Assembly: GCA_910577565.1 (NCBI GenBank)
Contig: CAJTNJ010000001.1
Location: forward strand, 172,988-236,987
Source of the DNA: an uncultured Oscillospiraceae bacterium
Lineage (GTDB): Bacteria; Bacillota; Clostridia; Oscillospirales; Ruminococcaceae
DNA length: 64,000 nucleotides
Direction: 5' to 3'
Shown here: positions 1 through 8,417 of the stretch, piece by piece
Numbering within the stretch: the first letter of the stretch is position 1
Layout: each line of letters starts with the position of its first letter
Notes under the pieces: model-generated
What the model saw: the letters and a program-made list of their open reading frames with translations, nothing else
The model's database searches: none
What the model was told of the DNA's origin: nothing
Translations under genes and position numbers: made by a program

Positions 1-543
1 CTTGTAAATTTTGACGCTATAAAAAATATATGTTCAATAAACGAACTATTCATTGAAGTTGGCGGCGGAATTAGAAATGAGCAAACAATCGAAAAATATA
101 TAAGCATTGGTGTCTCTCGTGTTATTTTGGGAACTATTGCAGTAAAAAAATTGGATTTTGTAAAAAAAGTGGCAAAGCGATTTAAAGACAAAATTGCAGT
201 CAGCGTTGACGCTATAGACGGCCTTGTTGCCACTAACGGGTGGAAAGAAATATCTAATCTCCCATCATATGATTTTTGCATAGAGCTGCGAGATATTGGC
301 ATAAAAAATATAATCTACACCGACATCTCAAAAGACGGCGAACTTAGCGGAACAAACCTTGAAATTTACAAAAAGCTTGTTACTATAGATAGAATAAAAA
401 TTACTGCAAGCGGCGGCGTTTCCTATATTGAAGAAATAGCAAGGCTTAAAGAAATTGGCGTCGATTCAGTCATTGTGGGCAAAGCAATATATGAAGGTGT
501 CCTTAATTTAAAAGATATAATCAAATTTGAAAAAGAGTGCTGA
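1..543 (+). CDS. hisA: HisA, 5'-truncated by window edge
   Basis: Phosphoribosylformimino-AICAR-phosphate isomerase (ProFAR isomerase), the fourth histidine step, which makes the substrate of HisF. The reading frame is open from base 1, so the start lies outside the window; the first in-frame TTG at 127 is internal, because the codons before it encode the conserved beta-strand with a VGGGIR motif (about 61-78). The second half carries the TIM-barrel phosphate-binding motif TASGGVS (about residue 134 of the visible part), the paired catalytic aspartate motif near YTDISKDG, and a closing VGKAIYEG motif. HisA and HisF are homologous barrels, but hisF follows 42 bp downstream as a separate gene, so the pair marks the usual hisA-hisF order. 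The roughly 60 missing N-terminal residues are simply off the edge. Confidence 0.95.
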   Translation, partial: LVNFDAIKNICSINELFIEVGGGIRNEQTIEKYISIGVSRVILGTIAVKKLDFVKKVAKRFKDKIAVSVDAIDGLVATNGWKEISNLPSYDFCIELRDIGIKNIIYTDISKDGELSGTNLEIYKKLVTIDRIKITASGGVSYIEEIARLKEIGVDSVIVGKAIYEGVLNLKDIIKFEKEC

Positions 544-585
544 TTTTATATATAATTATAATTTTAGAGAGAAGGTTTTATTGTT

Positions 586-1359
586 TTGTTAACAAAGCGT
601 ATTATCCCTTGCCTTGACGTTAAAAACGGACGAGTGGTCAAGGGTGTAAACTTTAAAGGCATTCTGGATGTTTCAGACCCAATTGAACTTGCAAAACGCT
701 ACAACGACTCGGGTGCCGATGAGCTAGTTTTTTATGATATAACCGCCTCAATCGAGGGAAGAAAGCTATTTACAGAAGTGCTTAAAAAAACTGCAAGTGA
801 GATTTTCATTCCTCTTACTGTTGGTGGAGGAATAAATACATTGCAAGACTTTGATATTGTTTTGAAAGCTGGCGCTGACAAAGTATCCATAAATACCGGC
901 GCAATTAAAAATCCTAACCTTATAAGCGAAGCAGCTAAAAGGTATGGTAACCAATGCGTAGTCCTATCCATGGATGTTAAACGTGTTGGTAACCAATATA
1001 ACATTTTCTCTATGGGTGGCAAAGTTGATATGGAAATTGACGCTATAAATTGGGCTAAATTCGGACAAAATAACGGTGCTGGAGAAATTGTAGTTAATTC
1101 TATTGATACCGACGGAGTCAAAAATGGATTTGACCTTGAAATGCTAAGTGCTATTTCCAAAGCTGTAAATATACCTATCATAGCATCGGGTGGTGCAGGC
1201 AATATTAAACATTTCATCGAGCTTTTTAAAACATTGCCGCAAGTTGATGCAGGTCTTGCAGCTTCTATTTTTCACTTTAATGAAGTTGACATATCAAACC
1301 TAAAATCGAAGCTTCAGTTTGAGAATATACCTGTTAGAATAACAAAAAGGAGTGCTTAA
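586..1359 (+). CDS. hisF: Imidazole glycerol phosphate synthase cyclase subunit HisF
   Basis: The 257-residue cyclase half of IGP synthase. With ammonia from HisH it converts PRFAR to imidazole glycerol phosphate and AICAR. The start is TTG. The N-terminus RIIPCLDVKNGRVVKG places the catalytic base at Asp11, and the acid Asp130 is present in the SMDVKR segment; both sit at the positions known for the family. Phosphate-binding glycine loops VGGGI (79-83) and ASGGAG are intact, and the length is normal. hisH is not in the window and would be expected upstream of hisA. The released AICAR links this gene to the purine genes 7 kb downstream. Confidence 0.97.
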   Translation: MLTKRIIPCLDVKNGRVVKGVNFKGILDVSDPIELAKRYNDSGADELVFYDITASIEGRKLFTEVLKKTASEIFIPLTVGGGINTLQDFDIVLKAGADKVSINTGAIKNPNLISEAAKRYGNQCVVLSMDVKRVGNQYNIFSMGGKVDMEIDAINWAKFGQNNGAGEIVVNSIDTDGVKNGFDLEMLSAISKAVNIPIIASGGAGNIKHFIELFKTLPQVDAGLAASIFHFNEVDISNLKSKLQFENIPVRITKRSA

Positions 1360-1361
1360 AG

Positions 1362-2012
1362 TTGGAATTGGATATAAATAAACTTAAGTTTGACAAAAAT
1401 GGCCTTATCCCTGCCATTATACAAGACTTTGAAACCAAACAAATACTTACCCTTGCTTATATGAACAAAGAAAGTCTAAATATTTCATTGGAAGAAAAAA
1501 GAACATGTTTTTGGAGCAGAAGCCGCAACTGTTTATGGAGAAAAGGCGAAACATCTGGCAATGTCCAAAATATCATAAACATTTCAGCTGACTGTGACTA
1601 TGATTCGTTGCTTGTTGAAGTAATCAAAACTGGCCCCGCTTGTCATTTGGGTACAAATTCTTGCTTTACAAATACCATATATTCCGATAAAAATATCAAT
1701 AGGTTCTCGCTTGAAAGTTTAATATCACTAATTAAAGAACGCAAAATCAACAAAAAAGAAGGCTCTTATACAACATATCTTTTTGAAAAAGGTATAGATA
1801 AGATACTCAAAAAAATCGGGGAAGAGTCTACAGAAGTGGTAATCGCTGCAAAGGCAAACGACAAACCGGAAACAATATATGAAATATCAGATCTTTTTTA
1901 TCATATTCTTGTGCTTATGGTCCAAATGGACATATCGGTTAGTGATATAAAACAAGAACTTGCTTCAAGGCATGTAATTGACCATAAAGTTAAACAGGAG
2001 AAAATGAAATGA
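1362..2012 (+). CDS. hisIE: HisIE bifunctional phosphoribosyl-AMP cyclohydrolase / phosphoribosyl-ATP pyrophosphatase
   Basis: A fusion of 216 residues catalysing steps two and three of histidine synthesis. The N-terminal HisI domain has the WSRSR...WRKGETSGN block, the metal-binding DCDYD motif and the PACHLGTNSCF zinc-cysteine block. The C-terminal HisE domain (from about residue 130) has the EESTEVVIAAK helix and an acidic helix before LFYHILVLM, typical of the MazG-like pyrophosphatase fold. The start is TTG with an AAAGGAG ribosome site, two bases after the hisF stop. The 3' end overlaps the next gene by four bases (ATGA), implying translational coupling. No damage is seen. Confidence 0.96.
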   Translation: MELDINKLKFDKNGLIPAIIQDFETKQILTLAYMNKESLNISLEEKRTCFWSRSRNCLWRKGETSGNVQNIINISADCDYDSLLVEVIKTGPACHLGTNSCFTNTIYSDKNINRFSLESLISLIKERKINKKEGSYTTYLFEKGIDKILKKIGEESTEVVIAAKANDKPETIYEISDLFYHILVLMVQMDISVSDIKQELASRHVIDHKVKQEKMK

Positions 2013-2842
2013 TAAAAATGAGTTCTCCTCACACCCATACATGTTTTGTCGATGGCAAAAACACTGCAAGAGAAATGATAGAGTCAGCAATAAAAAAAGG
2101 GCTTGGATCTATTGGATTTTCCGAGCACTCATATGTTGATCATGATATAGATTATTGTTTAACCGCTAAACAAACCAAGGTTTATATTGAAGAAATAAAA
2201 AGGCTAAAAAGGGAGTTTAAAGACAAAATTAAAATATATCTTGGTATAGAATGCGACAAAACCTCAAATATAGATCTAACTCCATATGAATATGTAATAG
2301 GATCGGTGCACTATTTGAAAGATAAAAAAACCGGAAAATTTTGGTCGGTTGATAGCAACAAGCAACAGATCGTTAATTGCTGCAATGAAGTTTATAACGG
2401 CGATTACATGGCCCTTGCAAAAGATTATTATAGCGAAATAGAAAAAATGGCAGAAAAAATAAAGCCAGACATTATAGCTCACTATGATCTTATAACAAAA
2501 TTTAACGACGATCTATTTGACGAACAATCAAAAGAATATCAAAGTATTGCTAAAAAGCCCATAAAAAACATATTGAAAACGGGCGCTATTTTTGAAATTA
2601 ATTCGGGGGCTGTCTTTAGAGGCAATAAAAATTTTCCCTACCCTAACTCATTTTTGATTAATTATTTAAATAAGTTAAACGCTCCTATAATAATTTCCTC
2701 CGACGCTCACTGCACCGATGCACTTGGTTTTTATTGGGATGAAATGATTTCATTGCTGAAAAACAATGGATTCAACAAAATGAAAGTTTTAAACGATAAA
2801 TTCGATAAAATTGCCTCATGTTTTGACGATGTTTTAATTTAG
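2009..2842 (+). CDS. hisK: Histidinol-phosphatase, PHP family (HisK type)
   Basis: The product has 277 residues. PHP-family metal phosphoesterases of this kind dephosphorylate histidinol phosphate in Firmicutes, replacing the HAD-type HisB enzyme. Motifs seen: the N-terminal HTHT metal site (SSPHTHTCF, residues 5-13), GFSEHS (about 37-42), the GIECD motif, GSVHY, AHYDLI, and the C-terminal SSDAHC motif with the last metal ligand. These are the four PHP motifs in order. The start overlaps the hisIE stop (ATGA). It closes the histidine block and is followed by about 350 bp without a gene. A general PHP phosphatase cannot be excluded from sequence alone, but the position favours histidinol phosphate. 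Confidence 0.9.
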   Translation: MIKMSSPHTHTCFVDGKNTAREMIESAIKKGLGSIGFSEHSYVDHDIDYCLTAKQTKVYIEEIKRLKREFKDKIKIYLGIECDKTSNIDLTPYEYVIGSVHYLKDKKTGKFWSVDSNKQQIVNCCNEVYNGDYMALAKDYYSEIEKMAEKIKPDIIAHYDLITKFNDDLFDEQSKEYQSIAKKPIKNILKTGAIFEINSGAVFRGNKNFPYPNSFLINYLNKLNAPIIISSDAHCTDALGFYWDEMISLLKNNGFNKMKVLNDKFDKIASCFDDVLI

Positions 2843-2981
2843 TTCAAAATTTGTTAAAAATTTATTAAAAATACAAACAAAATAATGTCATAACATACAT
2901 CTTTTTAAAATAAAACATAGCTTTGTTTGGGCAAATTAATTGTTGATTATAATCTTAAAATAGTTTATAATTAAATAGTAT

Positions 2982-3009
2982 TTGACAGCAAGTTGAAGGG
3001 ACTGATAAT
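2982..3009 (+). promoter_or_regulatory. Predicted sigma-A promoter of the purine operon
   Basis: A consensus -35 TTGACA (2982-2987) is followed by 16 bp and the -10 GATAAT (3004-3009; an ATAATA reading gives 17 bp). Transcription would start near 3016, leaving a leader of about 180 nt before purE. The leader contains an intrinsic terminator (separate entry). No G-box purine riboswitch core was recognised. Confidence 0.65.
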
Positions 3010-3096
3010 AATGAGAAAATATCATATCTTAAACAGTTCTTTTTGTCTTATGAATTATTGTAATCTTTTTTACATACAAAAAATATATAAACACTT

Positions 3097-3127
3097 AAAC
3101 TGCAATTAATTTATTTGCAGTTTTTTT
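3097..3127 (+). terminator. Intrinsic terminator inside the purE leader
   Basis: A 9-bp stem, AAACTGCAA (3097-3105) paired with TTGCAGTTT (3115-3123), has a 9-nt loop and runs straight into a U-tract. It lies downstream of the predicted promoter and about 70 bp upstream of purE, so it would end a short transcript unless bypassed. It may instead be the late terminator of the histidine operon, 255 bp after that operon's last stop. Confidence 0.7.
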
Positions 3128-3198
3128 ATATTTAAAATCATTAATTTTTAATGTTTTTTGTTCACTAAAATCAATCTGATTTAATTTGGAGGTTCAAA

Positions 3199-3696
3199 TT
3201 GCAAGAAAAAAAAGTTGCCGTAATTATGGGAAGCGACAGCGATATGCCTGTTGTAAAAAAAACAATCGATAAATTAAATTCATTTGGAATCAAAACCGAA
3301 GCGCATATAATGAGTGCTCATCGCACACCAAATCTCGCTGCAGACTTTGCAAAAAACGCTAAATCAAACGGTTTTGGCGTCATAATAGCAGCAGCTGGCA
3401 TGGCTGCTCATCTTGCTGGTGTGATTGCTGCTCATACTACACTTCCTGTTATCGGAATTCCCATAAAATCGACTTTGCAAGGGCTTGATGCTTTACTTTC
3501 TACCGTTCAAATGCCTCCCGGCATACCAGTAGCAACCGTTGGCATAAATTGTGCTGAAAATGCCGCCATACTTGCAATTCAAATGCTCGCAATAGAAAAT
3601 TCTGACCTGGCTTTAAAATTATCAGAAACAAAAGAATCATTACAAAATGGTGTAGCTTTAAAAGACAAAAATTTACAGAAAACTCTAAGTTTATAA
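3199..3696 (+). CDS. purE: PurE, N5-carboxyaminoimidazole ribonucleotide mutase
   Basis: The product has 165 residues. It moves the carboxylate from N5-CAIR to C4, giving CAIR, in de novo purine synthesis. Conserved family segments: MGSDSDM (residues 10-16), SAHRTP (39-44) containing the active-site histidine His41, and AAAGMAAHLAGV (64-75). These fit the class I bacterial enzyme, which normally needs PurK; purK is not in the window. The start is TTG behind a GGAGG site at 3188-3192. First gene of an eight-gene purine operon on the plus strand. Confidence 0.96.
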   Translation: MQEKKVAVIMGSDSDMPVVKKTIDKLNSFGIKTEAHIMSAHRTPNLAADFAKNAKSNGFGVIIAAAGMAAHLAGVIAAHTTLPVIGIPIKSTLQGLDALLSTVQMPPGIPVATVGINCAENAAILAIQMLAIENSDLALKLSETKESLQNGVALKDKNLQKTLSL

Positions 3697-3730
3697 TTCG
3701 CTTATTAATTTATTGTTAATGGAGGATGTT

Positions 3731-4441
3731 ATGGAAAAATTAGAACAGCTTTATGAGGGAAAAGCAAAAAAAGTATATGCAACAAATGATCCAGATTTTG
3801 TTATTGTTGATTATAAAGACGATGCTACTGCATTTAACGGTGAAAAAAAGGGCACCATTGTCGGCAAAGGCGTAATAAATAATCGCTTGACAAATCATTT
3901 TATGAAAATGCTTGAAGAAAACGGGATACCAACGCACTTTGTTAAGGAAATATCAGACAGAGAAACTGTTGTTAAAAAAGTAAAAATCATCATGCTCGAG
4001 GTCATTGTCAGAAATATAGCAGCCGGTTCTTTCTCAAAACGTTTTGGTGTAAAAGAAGGCGTTATTTTAAAACAACCCTCAATAGAGTTTTCTTTAAAAA
4101 ATGACGATTTAGGTGATCCGCTGATTAACACTTCACATGTTTTGGCTCTTGGCCTTGCATCCGCTGAAGATATTGCTAAAATTAAAGAATATGCTTTTAA
4201 AGTTAACGCTCTTTTAAAAAATTATCTCCTTAAATTTGATATCGAACTTGTGGATTTTAAACTTGAATTTGGAAAAACTAGTGATGGAAAAATCGTGCTA
4301 GCTGACGAAATATCACCCGATACATGCCGCTTTTGGGATGTGCATACACACGAAAAGCTCGATAAAGACCGTTTTAGGCGCAATCTTGGTGGAGAAGAAC
4401 ATGCTTATCAAGAAATGCTTAAAAGAGTAATTGGAGATTAA
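3731..4441 (+). CDS. purC: PurC, SAICAR synthetase
   Basis: The product has 236 residues and is an ATP-dependent ligase joining CAIR and aspartate to give SAICAR. It opens with LEQLYEGKAKKVY, the standard nucleotide-binding start of bacterial PurC, and keeps VVRNIAAGS and the DEISPDTCRFWD segment that binds substrate and metal. I chose ATG 3731, which has a clean GGAGG at 3721-3725; an in-frame TTG 18 bases upstream lies before that ribosome site and is unlikely. It lies 34 bp after purE. The next enzyme, adenylosuccinate lyase PurB, is not in the window. Confidence 0.96.
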   Translation: MEKLEQLYEGKAKKVYATNDPDFVIVDYKDDATAFNGEKKGTIVGKGVINNRLTNHFMKMLEENGIPTHFVKEISDRETVVKKVKIIMLEVIVRNIAAGSFSKRFGVKEGVILKQPSIEFSLKNDDLGDPLINTSHVLALGLASAEDIAKIKEYAFKVNALLKNYLLKFDIELVDFKLEFGKTSDGKIVLADEISPDTCRFWDVHTHEKLDKDRFRRNLGGEEHAYQEMLKRVIGD

Positions 4442-4486
4442 ATCATCAAGCAATAAACTTTTTAAAATAAAAAGGAAGTTAAGATA

Positions 4487-5920
4487 ATGGACAATTCTTT
4501 ACATGAAGAGTGTGGCGTATTTGGAATATGGAATAAAGAGATATCTTACGACCCAATACGCAGTTGTTATTTTGCATTATATTCTTTGCAACACCGCGGT
4601 CAGGAAAGCTGTGGCATAGCCGTAAATAACCAAGGCTTAATATCTCACTACCGCGACATAGGACTCGTTCAAGACGTATTTACAGAACAAAATCTCAAAA
4701 AGCTTGGCAAAGGTTCTATGGCAATAGGCCATGTTAGATATTCAACCTCCGGAGTGCTTAATCGTTCCAATGCTCAACCACTTTGCATTAGGCACATTAA
4801 AGGTCCTCTTGCAATTGCGCACAATGGGAATATCATAAATGCGGCCGAGCTGCGAAATCAGTTTGAGCTAAACGGCGCAATATTTCATGGCACGAGCGAT
4901 ACAGAAGTTATTGCATATGCTATAACCGCCAATAGATTAGAAACTGGCTCAATAGAAGAAGCAATTAAAAAGACTATGCAAACACTAAAAGGTTCCTTTA
5001 GCCTTGTAGTGATGTCTGCAAACAAACTAATTGCCGCACGCGATCATATTGGGTTCAAACCACTTTGCATAGGGAAATCCGAAGATGGAAGCATTATGTT
5101 TGCATCTGAAAGTTGTGCCTTTCCAACAATTGGAGGCAAATTTATAAGAGATGTCAAACCGGGAGAAATTGTTATTGTGGAAGACGGTAAAATGCGCTCT
5201 GACACATTTCTTTGCAAAGGCAGAGGTCAAATGTGCGTATTTGAATATATTTACTTTGCAAGACCTGACAGTGTGATTGATGGCGCTAGTGTTTATGACG
5301 CACGCTTTAAAGCCGGAACATTTCTTGCTATTGAGCATCCTGTAGAGGCTGACGTTGTAATAGGTGTGCCTGATTCGGGACTGATTGCTGCTCAAGGTTT
5401 TGCTAGACAAAGCGGAATACCCTACGGTGATGGTTTCATTAAAAACCGCTATATAGGACGTAGTTTTATACAACCAACCCAAACTATGAGGGAAAATGCC
5501 GTGAGAATTAAGCTGAATGCCATTGAATCAACTATTAAAGGCAAACGTGTTGTTATGGTTGATGATTCTATTGTTAGAGGTACTACCAGCAAGCGCATAG
5601 TTAAAATACTAAGAGATGCCGGGGCAACTGAAGTACACATGAGAATCTCAAGCCCTCCATTTACCAATCCCTGCTATTTTGGTACCGACATTGACAGCCG
5701 TGAGAACCTAATTGCTTGCAAAATGAGTACAGACGAAATTGCTAAACATATAGGCGTAGACAGCTTGGGATATTTAAGCATTGAAAATGTCCAAAAAATA
5801 GCAAGCCCGTCAAATACTGATTTTTGTTTCGGATGTTTTAGCAATAAATATCCTATAGACCCTCCAAAAGAAACAAACAAAAACGAATTCGAATCAAAAA
5901 TTGGCGAACAATATTACTAA
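4487..5920 (+). CDS. purF: PurF, glutamine PRPP amidotransferase (Fe-S type)
   Basis: The product has 477 residues and catalyses the committed step of purine synthesis, PRPP plus glutamine to phosphoribosylamine. The N-terminus MDNSLHEEC shows a short propeptide ahead of the Ntn-hydrolase nucleophile Cys9 (ECGVFG). The glutaminase domain is followed by a phosphoribosyltransferase domain with the PRPP loop VVMVDDSIVRGTTS (about 355-368). Cysteines 250, 396, 447 and 450 fall in the sequence contexts of the four [4Fe-4S] ligands of Bacillus subtilis PurF (Cys236, 382, 437, 440), so this should be the iron-sulfur, propeptide-processed class rather than the E. coli class. Start ATG with an AAGGAAG site. 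Third gene of the purine operon. Confidence 0.97.
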   Translation: MDNSLHEECGVFGIWNKEISYDPIRSCYFALYSLQHRGQESCGIAVNNQGLISHYRDIGLVQDVFTEQNLKKLGKGSMAIGHVRYSTSGVLNRSNAQPLCIRHIKGPLAIAHNGNIINAAELRNQFELNGAIFHGTSDTEVIAYAITANRLETGSIEEAIKKTMQTLKGSFSLVVMSANKLIAARDHIGFKPLCIGKSEDGSIMFASESCAFPTIGGKFIRDVKPGEIVIVEDGKMRSDTFLCKGRGQMCVFEYIYFARPDSVIDGASVYDARFKAGTFLAIEHPVEADVVIGVPDSGLIAAQGFARQSGIPYGDGFIKNRYIGRSFIQPTQTMRENAVRIKLNAIESTIKGKRVVMVDDSIVRGTTSKRIVKILRDAGATEVHMRISSPPFTNPCYFGTDIDSRENLIACKMSTDEIAKHIGVDSLGYLSIENVQKIASPSNTDFCFGCFSNKYPIDPPKETNKNEFESKIGEQYY

Positions 5921-5986
5921 AATTAACAATATAACAATCTAATTCTATAAAAACGCTTTAATTAAACAACTGTGAAAAGGTGAAAT

Positions 5987-7021
5987 ATGAAAAGTTACAG
6001 CGATAGTTATAAAAAAGCTGGCGTGGATGTTACCGCGGGCTATGAATCTGTTAAACTTATGAAATCGCATATTGCCAAAACCAAAGTACCAGGCGTAATA
6101 AGCGATATTGGTGGGTTTGGCGGACTGTTTTGTCCAAATATTTCAAATATGTCTGAACCCGTTTTTGTATCGGGCACAGATGGAGTTGGGACAAAGCTTA
6201 AAATTGCTATGCTTATGGATAAACACGACACCATCGGAATAGACTGTGTCGCCATGTGCGTGAATGATATTATATGCAGTGGAGCAAAACCATTGTTTTT
6301 TCTTGACTACATAGCTTGTGGCAAAAACTATCCAGAAAAAATATCCACTATTGTTTCCGGCGTTGCGGAAGGCTGCGTTCGTTCAGGTGCTGCATTAATA
6401 GGCGGAGAAACCGCAGAACATCCCGGAATGATGCCTGAAGATGATTATGATCTTGCCGGTTTTGCAGTGGGTGTTGTAGACAAGCCTAAAATGATTTTGC
6501 CAGAAACCCAAAAGCCCGGAGATATATTAATAGCTCTCCCCTCTTCAGGTGTTCATTCTAACGGTTTTTCACTGGTTAGAAAAGTATTTGACATTGAAAA
6601 TGCAAATCTTAACAGTGACTATGGCATTTTGGACAAAAGCTTGGGCGAAATCCTTTTAGAACCTACTGTAATTTATGTCAAACCGATTCTTTCACTTTTA
6701 GATAAAATACATATAAAAGCAATTTGTCATATAACTGGCGGCGGTTTTTATGAGAATATACCTAGAACTTTACAAAAAGGCATTTGTGCAAAAATAGACA
6801 GTTCGTCTTTGGTCATACCTAAAGTATTCGATCTTATTATGAATAAAGGCAATATTCCAAGACGAGATATGTTTAATACATTTAATATGGGTGTTGGCAT
6901 GGTATGCACCGTCGCAAAGGAAGACGCCGACAAAGCCATTGAAATCTTAAAGTCATTTGACATAGACGCTTATGTCATGGGAGAATTAACCAAAGGAGAC
7001 GAACAAATCATAATAGATTAG
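5987..7021 (+). CDS. purM: PurM, AIR synthetase
   Basis: Phosphoribosylformylglycinamidine cyclo-ligase, 344 residues. It closes the imidazole ring of FGAM to give AIR using ATP. It shows the family landmarks YKKAGVDVTAGYE at the N-terminus, GTDGVGTKLKIA, the CVAMCVNDI helix, GGETAEHPGMM, and the late HITGGGFYENIPR segment. Length is normal. It lies 66 bp after purF on the same strand. The enzyme that supplies its substrate, PurL (with PurQ/PurS in Firmicutes), is not encoded in the window. Confidence 0.97.
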   Translation: MKSYSDSYKKAGVDVTAGYESVKLMKSHIAKTKVPGVISDIGGFGGLFCPNISNMSEPVFVSGTDGVGTKLKIAMLMDKHDTIGIDCVAMCVNDIICSGAKPLFFLDYIACGKNYPEKISTIVSGVAEGCVRSGAALIGGETAEHPGMMPEDDYDLAGFAVGVVDKPKMILPETQKPGDILIALPSSGVHSNGFSLVRKVFDIENANLNSDYGILDKSLGEILLEPTVIYVKPILSLLDKIHIKAICHITGGGFYENIPRTLQKGICAKIDSSSLVIPKVFDLIMNKGNIPRRDMFNTFNMGVGMVCTVAKEDADKAIEILKSFDIDAYVMGELTKGDEQIIID

Positions 7022-7068
7022 ATAAGTTATAACTTAACTATTTATTGATTGTAACGTGGGGGATTAAT

Positions 7069-7695
7069 TTGAAAAAAATCACAGTATTGGTTTCGGGTGG
7101 GGGTACAAATCTCGGTGCACTTATAAAAGCTTGTCAAGACGGCGAAATAAAAAATGGCAAAATCTCACTGGTAATATCTTCAAATCCCAACGCGTATGCT
7201 TTAAAACGGGCAGAAAATGCAAATATCAAGTCTGTTGTTATTGATAGAAAATTATCAACCTCTTCTTTGGAATTTGACCAAAAACTTCTCATAAAACTCA
7301 AAGAAGAAAATCCAGATTTGATTGTCCTTGCCGGATTTATGTGCATACTTGGCAAAAACATAATAAAGCATTTTGAAAATAAAATCATAAACGTACACCC
7401 CTCTTTAATTCCTGCTTTCTGCGGCAAAGGATTCTATGGCCTTAATGTTCACAAAGCAGCTCTTGAAAGAGGTGTGAAGTTAACGGGAGCCACCGTGCAT
7501 TTTGTAAATGAAGAAGCTGACGGCGGACCTATAATCCTCCAAAAATCTGTCAATGTAAATGATAACGATACTCCGGAAACTTTACAAAAACGTGTTATGA
7601 GGCAAGCTGAATGGAATATACTTCCAAAAGCTGTATCTCTTATCTGTTCAGGCAAAACTAAGATAATTAACAATAAGGTACATATAGGAGCATAA
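7069..7695 (+). CDS. purN: PurN, GAR transformylase
   Basis: Folate-dependent phosphoribosylglycinamide formyltransferase, 208 residues. The family start KKITVLVSGGGTNLG and the catalytic block NVHPSLIPAFCGKGFYG (with the catalytic His) are intact, as is the later HFVNEEADGGPI segment with the catalytic Asp. I chose TTG 7069, preceded by a GTGGGGGA ribosome site; the frame is open 24 bases further upstream, but that would put the ribosome site inside the gene. The stop lies one base before the ATG of the IMP cyclohydrolase gene, suggesting tight coupling. Confidence 0.95.
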   Translation: MKKITVLVSGGGTNLGALIKACQDGEIKNGKISLVISSNPNAYALKRAENANIKSVVIDRKLSTSSLEFDQKLLIKLKEENPDLIVLAGFMCILGKNIIKHFENKIINVHPSLIPAFCGKGFYGLNVHKAALERGVKLTGATVHFVNEEADGGPIILQKSVNVNDNDTPETLQKRVMRQAEWNILPKAVSLICSGKTKIINNKVHIGA

Positions 7696-7696
7696 A

Positions 7697-8404
7697 ATGA
7701 AAACTATTGGTGAAATTTTATCAAACAACAGCTACCCCGGGCGAGGGATATTAATTGGCATAACACCAGACAATTTAAATGTCGCAGTTGGTTATTTTAT
7801 CATGGGCAGAAGCGAGAATTCACGAAATAGAGTATTTGTTTTAACCGGTGAAGACGTAGAAACCAAACCTTTTGATGAAAGTAAATTAGTTGATCCAAGC
7901 CTCATTATATATAATCCGGTTCGCACCATGGGTGGCATAACCATTGTAACAAATGGTGATCAGACTGATACAATTTATGATGGTTTAAAGCAGGGCATTA
8001 GCTTTGAGGAATCTTTGCGAACAAGAACTTTTGAACCTGATGCTCCAAACTTTACTCCCAGAATTTCGGCTATTGTAAATCTTACTGATATAAGCGCAGA
8101 ATATAAGCTTTCAATATTAAAAAGTGCTAATCATAATCAAAATTCTACTCAAAGATTTTTCTTTGAATATAAACAACCTATTGCAGGTGAAGGACATTTA
8201 ATACATACCTATGAACATGACGGAGATCCGATTCCAAGCTTTTGTGGAGAGCCCAGCACAGTTAAAATAGAAGGAGATCTCAAAGATTTTGGGGACGCTA
8301 TTTGGAATGCACTTGATAAAGACAATAAAATTAGCTTGTTTACTCGCTTTATTAATATAAAAACTGGATTAAACAAAACACGCATAATAAACAAAAATTT
8401 TTGA
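7697..8404 (+). CDS. purO: IMP cyclohydrolase, PurO-like
   Basis: The product has 235 residues. It resembles the stand-alone IMP cyclohydrolase family first described in archaea (PurO) and also found in some Clostridia. The N-terminus has NNSYPGRGILIGITPDN followed by GRSENSRNR, and the protein contains PNFTPRISAIV and an ITIVTNGDQTD motif. It would close FAICAR to IMP, the final step of the pathway. Its neighbour is an AICAR transformylase lacking the usual PurH cyclohydrolase domain, which fits this protein supplying the missing activity. It starts one base after the purN stop. The assignment rests on remembered family motifs plus context. Confidence 0.85.
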   Translation: MKTIGEILSNNSYPGRGILIGITPDNLNVAVGYFIMGRSENSRNRVFVLTGEDVETKPFDESKLVDPSLIIYNPVRTMGGITIVTNGDQTDTIYDGLKQGISFEESLRTRTFEPDAPNFTPRISAIVNLTDISAEYKLSILKSANHNQNSTQRFFFEYKQPIAGEGHLIHTYEHDGDPIPSFCGEPSTVKIEGDLKDFGDAIWNALDKDNKISLFTRFINIKTGLNKTRIINKNF

Positions 8405-8417
8405 AAGGCTGTATAGC

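Noticed and set aside
3011..3109. Possible leader peptide of 32 codons before purE
   Set aside because: The predicted transcript starts after its ATG, there is no ribosome site, and it lacks repeated regulatory codons. It ends inside the terminator loop, which is intriguing but not enough.
2843..3198. Purine riboswitch or 6S RNA upstream of purE
   Set aside because: I did not find the conserved purine aptamer core. The transcript is too short for 6S RNA and shows no closing stem between its ends.
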